NCBI RefSeq assembly: GCF_018917435.1
Contig: NZ_JAHLOQ010000015.1
Location: 1-64,000 of the forward strand
DNA length: 64,000 nt
From: Intestinibacter bartlettii
GTDB lineage: Bacteria; Bacillota; Clostridia; Peptostreptococcales; Peptostreptococcaceae
Reading direction: 5' to 3'
A program made the position numbers and the translations under genes. The notes under the pieces are model-generated. The model was not told the origin of the DNA. It did no database searches and saw nothing but the letters and a program-made list of their open reading frames with translations. This document shows, piece by piece, positions 8,206 through 15,990 of the stretch; position 1 is the stretch's first letter, and each line of letters begins with the position of its first letter.

Positions 8206-8252
8206 AAAAAGTCTTAAGTATTGAAATTCCAATATTTGAGGCTTTTTTATAA
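8206..8252 (+). terminator. Terminator of the corrinoid-reactivase gene
   Basis: AAAAAGTCTTAAGTATTG pairs with CAATATTTGAGGCTTTTT through several G-U pairs, ending in T6. Confidence 0.8.
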
Positions 8253-8287
8253 AAAATCCTAAAAGGTTTAATAAAAAACGATATAAA

Positions 8288-8344
8288 TTACAATAATTAC
8301 AATTAAAAAAATACTATTATTTAAGTATAAAAGATAAACAAATC
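8288..8344 (+). promoter_or_regulatory. Bipartite operator/promoter of mtaCB
   Basis: TTACAATAATTA (8288-8299) and GTATAAAAGATAAACAAATC (8325-8344) repeat the arrangement at 3824-3880 with an identical 37-bp offset. The two 20-mers match at 15-16 positions. Probably bound by the locus regulator at 11806-13044. Confidence 0.5.
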
Positions 8345-8453
8345 ATAAAAAGAAAATCTAAAGTAAAAAATAGATTTTCAAACAAATGACATCAGGGAGT
8401 GACGATAAGTATATTTAATAGTATTTTAATAATTTGGTTAGGGGGAAAGATTT

Positions 8454-9092
8454 ATGGAATTAAGAGAACTTTCATTAGCAGTACAAAAAGGTAGTGGAAA
8501 ACAATCAAAACAATTAGTTAAAGAAGCTTTAGAACAAGGTTTAAAACCTGCTGATATATTAAACGATGGTTTAATCGCAGCAATGGGCGAAATAGGTGAC
8601 AAATTTAAAGAAGGACAAATATATGTTCCTGAAATGTTAATAGCAGCTAAAGCAATGCAAGCTGGACTTAAAGTTTTAGCTCCATCTTTAAAAGCTGAAG
8701 GTGTTGAACCAATAGGTAAAGCAGTTATAGGTACTGTTAAAGGTGACTTACATGATATAGGTAAAAACTTAGTTAAAATGATGATGGATGGTGCTGGTAT
8801 AGAAATGGTTGACTTAGGTGTTGACGTTCCAGAAGAAAAATTCGTTGAAAAAGCTGAAGAAATAGGAGCAGATATAGTTTGCTTATCAGCTTTACTTACA
8901 ACTACAATGCCTGCAATCGAAACTACTATAAAAGCATTCGAAGACAAAGGAATAAAAGATAAATATATATTCATGATAGGTGGTGCTCCAGTTTCAGAAG
9001 AATACGCAAAACAAGTACATGCTGATTACTATACTACAGATGCAGCTGCTGCAGCAGACGTAGCTAAAAACGTACTTAAAGCTAAAAAATAA
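8454..9092 (+). CDS. mtaC: Methanol-specific corrinoid protein MtaC
   Basis: The 212-residue corrinoid carrier has a helical cap domain followed by a cobalamin-binding domain with D98-x-H100-D-I-G103, where His100 is the axial ligand, then SALLTTTM (about 144-151) and GGAP. It accepts the methyl group from methanol through MtaB and passes it to the pterin methyltransferase. Codon choice is strongly biased, as for abundant enzymes. It starts after GGGGGAAAG, and mtaB follows after 53 bp in the same direction, so mtaC and mtaB form an operon. The name rests on adjacency to MtaB; on sequence alone it could be any MtbC/MttC-type corrinoid protein. Confidence 0.88.
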   Translation: MELRELSLAVQKGSGKQSKQLVKEALEQGLKPADILNDGLIAAMGEIGDKFKEGQIYVPEMLIAAKAMQAGLKVLAPSLKAEGVEPIGKAVIGTVKGDLHDIGKNLVKMMMDGAGIEMVDLGVDVPEEKFVEKAEEIGADIVCLSALLTTTMPAIETTIKAFEDKGIKDKYIFMIGGAPVSEEYAKQVHADYYTTDAAAAADVAKNVLKAKK

Positions 9093-9145
9093 TCTGAAAC
9101 GATAAAGTTTAATAATTAACGTAAATATACAAGGAGGAACGTATT

Positions 9146-10522
9146 ATGAGTATAAAATTTGATAAATTAGCATATAACTCAGTTGATGATTTTGTTTATG
9201 GTTCTTGTCCAAAACCAGTAACAACTAAAAGTGGATTAGTAATAGGTGGTGGAGATGTTTATCCAGAATTAAACTTCACATTACCATCAATGATAGTTAA
9301 TGAAGATAGTATAAAAGATGCATATCAAATATATAAAGATATGACTAATGGTATATTAAATAGAGCTAGAGAACTATATGCTCCAGGAGTAGTTATCGAA
9401 TATGAAACTCTTCCTGAATTTACTGAAAACCCTAAATGGGGTATTGAAGTAAGTAAAATCATAGTTGATACTATGAAAGAATATGAAGCTAAATATGGTT
9501 TAAAATCTGCTTATAGAGCTACTCCAAATGACTTAAGAGAAATGAATAGACCTCCAATTATGAGAAGTGGTAAGTATTGGGAAGCAATGTTAGAAAGCTT
9601 CGCTGGTTGCTCACAAGCTGGCGCTGACTTTATCTCAGTTGAATCTACTGGTGGTAAAGAATTAAACGATGAAGCTTTAGTAAATGCTGATATTAAACAA
9701 GTTATATTTGCACTTGGTGTTTGTGGATGCAGAGATATGAAATTCTTATGGAAAAACATTTCTGATATCTGTAAAGCTAATGGATCACTTCCAGCAGGTG
9801 ACTCTGCTTGTGGATTTGGTAATACTGCAATGGTACTTGCTGAAAGAGGTATGATACCTAAAGTATTTGCAGCAGTAGTAAGAGTTGCTACAGTAGCTAG
9901 AGCATTAGCTGCTTTCGAAGAAGGAGCTGTAGGACCATCTAAAGACTGTGCTTATGAAGGTGTTTATCTTAAAGCAATTACTGGTTCTCCAATATCTTGT
10001 GAAGGTAAATCAGCTGCTTGTGCTCACTTATCTCCAGTTGGTAATATATCTGCAGCAGTAACAGACTTATGGTCTAATGAATCTGTACAACAAGTTAAAT
10101 TATTAGCTGAAATGGCACCAGTTGTATCTATAGAACAATTAGTTTATGATACAAGACTTATGAATACAGCTACTAAGAAAGGATTTAGAAAAGAATTCAG
10201 AGATTTATTAGCTGAATCTGATGCTCCACTTGATCCTCAAGCTTACGTATTAAAACCACAAGTTGTATACGATATAGCTAGTGAATTAGTTAAAGCTGAA
10301 AATTCATTCCAAATGACTAAGATGGGTGCAGAGCTTGCTCTTGATAAGATAACTGAAGCTGTTAATAGCGGTGAAGTTTATGTAGAAGAAAGAGAAAAGA
10401 AATGGTTAGATATCATAGGAAATCAAATTGATGATATAGCTGACGATGAATTAGAATTCTACGATGATATGCAAGACGAATTAGATATGGACAAATTTAT
10501 ACCAGCTGAATATGGTTTATAA
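9146..10522 (+). CDS. mtaB: Methanol:corrinoid methyltransferase MtaB
   Basis: The 458-residue product matches the length and sequence pattern of the zinc enzyme MtaB, which activates methanol and methylates Co(I) corrinoid on MtaC. Expected zinc ligands are present: E166 in SVESTGG, C222 in GDSACGFGN and C268 in PSKDCAYEG, corresponding to E164, C220 and C269 of the archaeal enzyme. The family stretch YEGVYLKAITGSPIS follows. An AAGGAGG ribosome site lies 53 bp behind mtaC. Trimethylamine-type methyltransferases are unrelated in sequence and need pyrrolysine, so MtaB is the firm choice. Confidence 0.93.
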   Translation: MSIKFDKLAYNSVDDFVYGSCPKPVTTKSGLVIGGGDVYPELNFTLPSMIVNEDSIKDAYQIYKDMTNGILNRARELYAPGVVIEYETLPEFTENPKWGIEVSKIIVDTMKEYEAKYGLKSAYRATPNDLREMNRPPIMRSGKYWEAMLESFAGCSQAGADFISVESTGGKELNDEALVNADIKQVIFALGVCGCRDMKFLWKNISDICKANGSLPAGDSACGFGNTAMVLAERGMIPKVFAAVVRVATVARALAAFEEGAVGPSKDCAYEGVYLKAITGSPISCEGKSAACAHLSPVGNISAAVTDLWSNESVQQVKLLAEMAPVVSIEQLVYDTRLMNTATKKGFRKEFRDLLAESDAPLDPQAYVLKPQVVYDIASELVKAENSFQMTKMGAELALDKITEAVNSGEVYVEEREKKWLDIIGNQIDDIADDELEFYDDMQDELDMDKFIPAEYGL

Positions 10523-10632
10523 AATTTGAAAAATCTAATTAAAATGAAAGTCTAATTAAAATAAATTGTGAAAGTAAAACTGATAATCTTAAAAGTATAT
10601 AGAATTAAATTATAAAATTAAACTAAAATAAG

Positions 10633-10664
10633 AAGCTGTCTCAAAGAAATTTGAGACAGTTTCA
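10633..10664 (+). terminator. Terminator of mtaCB
   Basis: CTGTCTCAAA (10636-10645) pairs with TTTGAGACAG (10650-10659) with a short loop, followed by TTTC. A second short inverted repeat, ACAGGAT-GT-ATCCTGT, lies at 10685-10700 in the leader of the next gene. Confidence 0.85.
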
Positions 10665-10743
10665 CTATATAATATATTATAGGCACAGGATGTATCCTGT
10701 TATTTAGGGTGGTTAAAATTTTTGAATAAGGGTGGTATGGCTT

Positions 10744-11676
10744 ATGAAGATAAAATTAGATATAGTATCAGGATTTTTAGGAGCAGGCAAGACTACTCTT
10801 ATAAAAAAACTTGTAACTGAAGGTTATAAAGACGAAAAAATCGTCGTTTTAGAAAATGAATTTGGAAAAGTAGGAATCGATACTGAGATACTAAAAAATA
10901 CTGGTGTTGAAGTTGAGGAAATAACAGCAGGATGTATCTGCTGTAGTTCGTCTGGGGATTTCCTTTCTTCAATAGAAGATATAATCAATAAATTTAATCC
11001 TGATAGGATAATTGTAGAGCCAACAGGCGTTGCAAAACTAAGTGAAATATTAAGGGCGTGTAATGACTTTAAATTTAAAGATTTATTTGAAGTTAATAAT
11101 ATTATTTCGGTCTTAGACGTAAAACGTTTTGATTTTGTATCTTCATATTCGAAAGTATTTGTAGATGATCAAATATCAGTATCAAAAACTATTGTTCTAA
11201 GTAAAAATGTAGGTGCAGATATAAAATATATTGAAAATATATATTCATATATTAAAAATGTAAATATATATGCAAATATTATAAATGAAGATATATATAA
11301 TATAAGTGGGCCAGAATTAGTTAATGCTATTGAAGATAAAATACAAGAATACGACATGCTTCAAATGTTAGATAAATTAGATAATCGTGGCAATAATAAA
11401 AATCCATATCACTTTACAACTCTTGAATTTAAAACAGATAAACCTATAGATTATGATGATATAAAGCTGATTTTTAACTGTTTTAAAGATGAAGATACTT
11501 ACGGAAAAATTGTTAGAGGTAAAGGTATCTTGCAAAATAGCGACCACGATTGGTATAAGTTTGATTATGTAGAGAATGAAATTAATGAAGAAAGTTACTA
11601 TAAAGATGAAATCGGAGCAATTTGTATTATAGGTTACAAATTGAATAAAAAAAATATACTCAATTTATTTGCATAA
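10744..11676 (+). CDS. CobW/G3E-family metal-binding GTPase
   Basis: The 310-residue P-loop GTPase has Walker A GFLGAGKTT (10-18), a switch region ENEFGKVGID, the metal-binding CxCC motif GCICC (C64, C66, C67), EPTGVAK, and a C-terminal CobW_C-like domain (about 210-310). Family members deliver zinc, nickel or cobalt to client enzymes. Its place behind mtaB suggests it loads zinc into MtaB or helps corrinoid handling, but that is inference. I chose the ATG at 10744 because AAGGGTGG at 10728-10735 is well spaced for it. It converges with the regulator gene at a shared terminator. Confidence 0.85.
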   Translation: MKIKLDIVSGFLGAGKTTLIKKLVTEGYKDEKIVVLENEFGKVGIDTEILKNTGVEVEEITAGCICCSSSGDFLSSIEDIINKFNPDRIIVEPTGVAKLSEILRACNDFKFKDLFEVNNIISVLDVKRFDFVSSYSKVFVDDQISVSKTIVLSKNVGADIKYIENIYSYIKNVNIYANIINEDIYNISGPELVNAIEDKIQEYDMLQMLDKLDNRGNNKNPYHFTTLEFKTDKPIDYDDIKLIFNCFKDEDTYGKIVRGKGILQNSDHDWYKFDYVENEINEESYYKDEIGAICIIGYKLNKKNILNLFA

Positions 11677-11727
11677 ATAAATTGTATATAGATATGATTT
11701 TTAAATTTAGCTAAAAATGACTCTTCC

Positions 11728-11777
11728 AAAAAATAAACTTTCCTTATGTTTATCATAAAGAAAGTTTATTTTTATTT
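11728..11777. terminator. Bidirectional terminator between cobW-like gene and regulator
   Basis: AAAAATAAACTTTC with CTTATG pairs with CATAAAG and GAAAGTTTATTTTT, giving A and T runs at both ends. On the minus strand it is preceded at 11792-11775 by the 18-mer TTCCTATGTGCTATAAAA. Confidence 0.85.
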
Positions 11778-11805
11778 TATAGCACATAGGAAATTATCTT
11801 CATTA

Positions 11806-13044
11806 CTAACCATTTTGTCTGTATTGTTTTGGAGTCATTTTTGTCAAGTTTTTAAATACTTTTGAAAAATAACTTTGATCTTCAAATCCTACTTCTAGAG
11901 CTATTTCAACTATTGAGGAGTCAGTGTTTTTAAGCAAAAGCTTACTTTGTTCTATACGTATCTTATTTAAATAGTTAGAAAAGCTAACGCCGACTTCTTT
12001 CTTAAATATACTAGAAAAATAAGAAGGATTTAAGTGAACTATGTTGGCCACTTTTTCTAGGTTAATATCTTCATTATAATGTTCGTTTATATATGATATG
12101 CATTTTTGAATTAATACAGGATTTTTAGAATCATTAAAATTAAATACGTTTTGAGTAAAGCTATCTAACATATGAATAACCCAATAAGATAAATCTTCTA
12201 TATTTTTTATATTAGATATTTTGTATAAAAATTTGCTGTTTAAATCTATAATTGTATTTGAATCAGCTCCGCCGTCTATGGAAGCACGTGATAATAATGT
12301 ACATAATTCTAATGTTTTAGATTTAATGACATTTATATTTCCACCAGATGCAAATAAAATACGTCCTATCATATCGTTTAATATATTCTTAGCTCCGATA
12401 ACGTCTCCATTTCTTACTTTTAATAACAATTCCTTTTCTGTTTCATAAGAGTAAAATTCTACATTTTTTTCATCTTTAATAGTTTGTATCTTCTCATTTA
12501 AATCTGATTGGTGAGAGGCTATCAACTTTCTGTTTTCTAGTTCTTTTTTCTCGTCATCTAAAAGGCTATAAACTACAATAAATAATAAATTACCTAGATG
12601 TCTAACCCTTGTAGGATCTATAACTTGAATACTTCTTATTTTAGATTCTACCATTCCTAAATATTTTAAATCTATATTGAATTTTTGCATAATCTCAGAA
12701 ATCATGAGTTGGTCAGAAAAATCCATAAGTATAGGGCCTGCTAGTACAGAACCTCTAAAGACACCTTTTTTTATTACTGGAACAGTATAGTGAATAAGTC
12801 CAGCGGGGCAAAAGAAGGTGTAGGCTTCTCCGAGTTCTTCTGATTGTTTAGCTGCGTATAGATGAGTTTGAGAACAAGGATTCATCTCTCCAGTAAACTC
12901 TTTAAAAAATTTGCAAAAAGGTTCTTGATTTCCAATTGAATATACAGTCTCGCCATTTTCATCCAGTAATACAAGTGGAACTTTAGTAGAATAAGAATAT
13001 GTAGTTAATGCCTCTTTTAAATTTTCTAAAAATTTTTCTTTCAT
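11806..13044 (-). CDS. PocR-domain AraC-family transcriptional regulator
   Basis: The 412-residue protein has an N-terminal PocR ligand-binding domain (about 5-165, with PFCKFFKE, NPCSQTH, FFCPAGLIHYTVPV and GSVLAGPI), a helical linker (about 170-300) and a C-terminal AraC double helix-turn-helix (about 312-410, ending in SYFSKVFKNLTKMTPKQYRQ). PocR domains sense small hydrocarbon-like ligands, so methanol or a corrinoid/methyl signal is a reasonable effector. It is encoded convergent to the methanol genes. Motif copies upstream of its own gene (13084-13147) suggest autoregulation as well as control of the locus. Its start has only a weak ribosome site (GTGATGAAG). Confidence 0.85.
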   Translation of the reverse strand: MKEKFLENLKEALTTYSYSTKVPLVLLDENGETVYSIGNQEPFCKFFKEFTGEMNPCSQTHLYAAKQSEELGEAYTFFCPAGLIHYTVPVIKKGVFRGSVLAGPILMDFSDQLMISEIMQKFNIDLKYLGMVESKIRSIQVIDPTRVRHLGNLLFIVVYSLLDDEKKELENRKLIASHQSDLNEKIQTIKDEKNVEFYSYETEKELLLKVRNGDVIGAKNILNDMIGRILFASGGNINVIKSKTLELCTLLSRASIDGGADSNTIIDLNSKFLYKISNIKNIEDLSYWVIHMLDSFTQNVFNFNDSKNPVLIQKCISYINEHYNEDINLEKVANIVHLNPSYFSSIFKKEVGVSFSNYLNKIRIEQSKLLLKNTDSSIVEIALEVGFEDQSYFSKVFKNLTKMTPKQYRQNG

Positions 13045-13083
13045 TATACTTCATCACCACAATTTCGTATTTTAATTACTTTA

Positions 13084-13147
13084 GTATAAACAAACATATT
13101 TATAAAGTTAAAAACTTTTTATTTCAATGTCCTATAAACAAACATAT
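13084..13147 (-). promoter_or_regulatory. Duplicated TATAAACAAACATAT motif upstream of the PocR regulator
   Basis: TATAAACAAACATAT occurs at 13085-13099 and again at 13133-13147, 48 bp apart in the same orientation. It resembles GTATAAACAACATACAAATC at 3861 and its partner at 8325, so it is the best candidate operator of this regulon. Confidence 0.5.
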
Positions 13148-13259
13148 TATTATACAATTCGATTTTTATATTTTAATTCCTCCTTAATTTAAAATAAATC
13201 TTAAATTAAATTTTTAATATAGATGATTATTAGTAGGGTAATGAATATAATTCTAAGCA

Positions 13260-13297
13260 CCGTCCTATACAGTTATATGACTTTCTGTATAGGGCGG
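13260..13297. other. 13-bp-stem hairpin without T run
   Basis: CCGTCCTATACAG (13260-13272) pairs with CTGTATAGGGCGG (13285-13297) with one G-U pair. Neither strand has a following T tract, so it is not a normal terminator even though it lies downstream of splB. It may be an mRNA 3' end stabiliser, a small RNA or a protein-binding site. Confidence 0.45.
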
Positions 13298-13357
13298 GTA
13301 AAATTAGATTAGAGAATTCTTTTATTTGTATTTTGAGCTTCTATGATGACTTTATAA

Positions 13358-14380
13358 TTAAATTACATATTTAATTAAGCTATTAGGGAAAATGTATTTT
13401 ATTTCTTTTATAAAGAAATCTTTCATATCAGCTAATTCTTCCTTAGAATAGACGTATTTTCCATATCCAAATTGACCGTACTTAAATTTTCTATCATCGT
13501 CATTCATAGGCAAAGTAGTTTCTGGAAAGATTTCTAATATTCTATTTTTGGCCTTAGTAGTGTATCTATGTGATATTACTTCAAATATAATTTGTTTATC
13601 AAAATCATGTGGCAATTTATCCTTTATACTTTTTATTAAATCTCTATATTCTTCTTTCCAATTGTCATAAAGAAATACAGGAGCTATTATAAAACCTATT
13701 TGATATCCAGCATTAGCAACTTTTACAGCAGCTTCAATTCTTTTACTAGCAGATGCTGTGTGATGTTCATAAATATCTATTACCTTTGGAGTATTTATAC
13801 TAAATCTAATTTCTGTATGATTATTATGCTTCGCATCTAATAAACTATCTACATCATTATATTTAGTTACAAATCTAAATCGACCTTTTTCTTCTTTTCC
13901 TATAAATTCTATAGTTTTTTTAAGTGCATTAGTATAAGGTTCAAGTGGTATAGGATCAGATGTTGCAGCTCCTTCAAATATAGTTACAGATGGGAGTCTC
14001 TCATCTATATATTGTTTAGCTTTTTTTAAAATCTCATCTATATTTACAAATACCCTTACATAAGGCTTGTCGCCTAATTGAGTATTTAGATAACAATACT
14101 CGCAACGTCCCATACATCCACTTACTAAAGGCAATTGATAGTTAGCAGATGGTTTACATGTTTGAAATTTTAAACTTTTACGTTCTCCTACTACTAATGT
14201 TTCTTTACCTGATCTGTATTGTTCATATAAATTATCTCCAGGTATATTACTCTTAATTCGATTAGAACTTGCATTTATAATTTCGATTTTTGGATTATCT
14301 TTTACTTTATTATATATATTTTGTCCTATCTCAGTATCTAAAGAGCCTTTTTCAAATATAACTCTTTTAGGAATAAACAT
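13358..14380 (-). CDS. splB: Spore photoproduct lyase (radical SAM)
   Basis: The 340-residue enzyme would split the thymine dimer of UV-damaged spore DNA during germination. The radical-SAM cluster motif is C89-x3-C93-x2-C96 (GCMGRCEYC), followed by FEGAATSDPIPLE and GRFRFVTKY, typical of SplB. The position equal to Cys141 of the Bacillus enzyme (hydrogen donor) is Ala139, while Cys75 in KFQTC is present. From memory, the Clostridium acetobutylicum enzyme has the same arrangement and uses a Cys at about position 74. There is no splA. AAGAGGTGA precedes the ATG, and it is divergent from the desulfidase gene. Confidence 0.88.
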   Translation of the reverse strand: MFIPKRVIFEKGSLDTEIGQNIYNKVKDNPKIEIINASSNRIKSNIPGDNLYEQYRSGKETLVVGERKSLKFQTCKPSANYQLPLVSGCMGRCEYCYLNTQLGDKPYVRVFVNIDEILKKAKQYIDERLPSVTIFEGAATSDPIPLEPYTNALKKTIEFIGKEEKGRFRFVTKYNDVDSLLDAKHNNHTEIRFSINTPKVIDIYEHHTASASKRIEAAVKVANAGYQIGFIIAPVFLYDNWKEEYRDLIKSIKDKLPHDFDKQIIFEVISHRYTTKAKNRILEIFPETTLPMNDDDRKFKYGQFGYGKYVYSKEELADMKDFFIKEIKYIFPNSLIKYVI

Positions 14381-14537
14381 TGAATCACCTCTTAAAATAT
14401 TTTTATTTTATTGTTTGTTTATTTGAATTTTACATACAGATATAAATCAAAAATATAATAATGAGTATAAAATCCTGTGTATTATAAAAAATAAAAAACA
14501 AATAATAAAAAATAGACAACATAGTGGGTGACAATTT

Positions 14538-15473
14538 GTGAGAAAACCGAGATTAATTATTAGTAAGTGCCTTAATTCAGAAAAATGTAGATATAACGGA
14601 CAAATTTATGATGACAAAGTTATATCTTTATTAAGAAAATATGTAGATTTAGAAACTGTATGCCCTGAAAGAGAAATAGGACTTGAAGTACCTAGAAATC
14701 CTATAAGAATTGAAAAGCATGATGATAAATATAAATTGATTGAACCTAGTTCAAATATGGATTATACCTCGCAAATGACTGAGTTTGCAGAAGAATTCTT
14801 AAATAATATAGAGGATGTAGATGGATTTGTATTAAAAAGCAGATCACCGTCTTGTGGAATAAAGGATGTGAAAATTTATCCTAAGAGCCAAAAATGTAGT
14901 ATAAGTAAAAAAGGGCAAGGTGTTTTTGGTGCTAAAGTTGTAGAAAAATATTCAAATATACCAATAGAAGACGAAGGTAGATTGAAAAATTATAATATTA
15001 GAGATGAATTTTTAACAAAGATTTTCACAATAAATAATTTGAAATGTGAGAATAGTATTTTGGATTTTCATAAAAAGAACTCATTATTACTAAAATCGTA
15101 CAATGAAGATATTTATGATGAATTAAACAGTATAGTTAGTAAAGAAAATGTGGATGAAGACGATATAAATTTATATAAAAACAAGGTATATGAAATTTTA
15201 AATAATAAAAGAGATAAAATAACAAAAATAAGGCTTATTAAAGATTGTTTTAGAAAATATGAAGCTTATCTAAATGAAGAAGAAAGAGATTACTTTGATG
15301 ATTTATTAAAGCTTTATGAAAAAGAAAAAATGCCTTTTAGTTCTATTATGGTTGCACTGCAAATATGTGCAATTAGATTTGATGACAAAGATTTATCAAA
15401 TCAGACATTTTTTAATCCATATCCAATAGAGTTGATAAGTATAACTGATTCAGGAAAGGGAAGAAATTTATAA
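14538..15473 (+). CDS. RudS-like tRNA 4-thiouridine desulfidase (DUF523-DUF1722)
   Basis: The 311-residue protein is a fusion of an N-terminal TudS/DUF523 domain (about 1-150) and a C-terminal DUF1722 (YbgA-like) domain (about 175-300). C11, C42 and C106 (ISKCLNSEKC, VCPEREIGLEVPR, SRSPSCG) match the three ligands of the [4Fe-4S] cluster of thiouracil desulfidases; C17 is extra. This fusion has been described as RudS, which removes sulfur from 4-thiouridine in tRNA. In E. coli ybgA sits next to the photolyase gene phrB, and here the gene is divergent from spore photoproduct lyase, so the link to UV biology recurs. The start is GTG with GGGTG about 8 bp upstream. Confidence 0.8.
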   Translation: MRKPRLIISKCLNSEKCRYNGQIYDDKVISLLRKYVDLETVCPEREIGLEVPRNPIRIEKHDDKYKLIEPSSNMDYTSQMTEFAEEFLNNIEDVDGFVLKSRSPSCGIKDVKIYPKSQKCSISKKGQGVFGAKVVEKYSNIPIEDEGRLKNYNIRDEFLTKIFTINNLKCENSILDFHKKNSLLLKSYNEDIYDELNSIVSKENVDEDDINLYKNKVYEILNNKRDKITKIRLIKDCFRKYEAYLNEEERDYFDDLLKLYEKEKMPFSSIMVALQICAIRFDDKDLSNQTFFNPYPIELISITDSGKGRNL

Positions 15474-15474
15474 G

Positions 15475-15515
15475 AAAAAAGATATAGGATATTAATTCTC
15501 CTATATCTTTTTTTG
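15475..15515 (+). terminator. Terminator of the desulfidase gene
   Basis: AAAAAGATATAGGA pairs with TCCTATATCTTTTTTT directly after the stop codon. Confidence 0.9.
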
Positions 15516-15543
15516 TACTAGAATTTATAAACTTTAGTTAAAA

Positions 15544-15858
15544 TTATAACTCTTTAGGAACAATAACTCCAAGTCTTTTAGATTTTTTTATAGCTTCTTC
15601 TGTATTTATCTTTATATGAAATAAAGTTTGATTATAATCTAAAGCTATGTCTTCTTTTGCTGTAGCTTTTGGTATTTCTTTATTTAAACATATATATTTA
15701 TAAATCTCTCCTTCTAAAGCTTCTTGAATTTCACTATAACAAGAATCTAAATTATCATCATATACTGTAACTTCTTTAAAATCATATATTCTTATTTCAT
15801 AGTCATCACTGCTATGATTTATTATTATAGCTGGAAACTCATAATTTTCTTCGTACAT
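15544..15858 (-). CDS. HicB-like antitoxin-fold protein (solitary)
   Basis: The 104-residue protein has the HicB pattern: a first strand FPAIIINHSSDDYEIRIYDFKEV, a helix (SCYSEIQEALEGEIYKYI), then a short strand and IPKATAKEDI. The C-terminal stretch NQTLFHIKINTEEAIKKS may contact DNA or RNA. No HicA toxin gene is adjacent, so it may be a solitary regulator or only share the fold. AGGAGGT precedes the ATG. Confidence 0.5.
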   Translation of the reverse strand: MYEENYEFPAIIINHSSDDYEIRIYDFKEVTVYDDNLDSCYSEIQEALEGEIYKYICLNKEIPKATAKEDIALDYNQTLFHIKINTEEAIKKSKRLGVIVPKEL

Positions 15859-15990
15859 AATATACCTCCTAAAATTGTAAATACTTCTTAGTTTTATTAT
15901 GACAGTTTTAAATATTTTTTGTCAAATATTAACAAAACAGGCGCAATATGTACATATTATGAATAGAATATATTAAATGGGGTGATATTT

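Larger units (their letters stand above)
8062..8453. other. 392-bp gap: terminator and mtaC promoter region
   Basis: No gene is seen. The region contains the reactivase terminator (about 8206-8252), the bipartite motif (8288-8344), a hairpin AAAATCTA/TAGATTTT (about 8352-8377) and the GGGGGAAAG ribosome site of mtaC. The AATTTGGTTAGGGGGAA before the ATG resembles the end of the pterin methyltransferase leader. Confidence 0.6.
13045..13357. other. 313-bp gap between regulator and splB
   Basis: No gene is seen. It contains the duplicated TATAAACAAACATAT motif near the regulator and a strong hairpin without a T run near the splB end. Confidence 0.6.
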
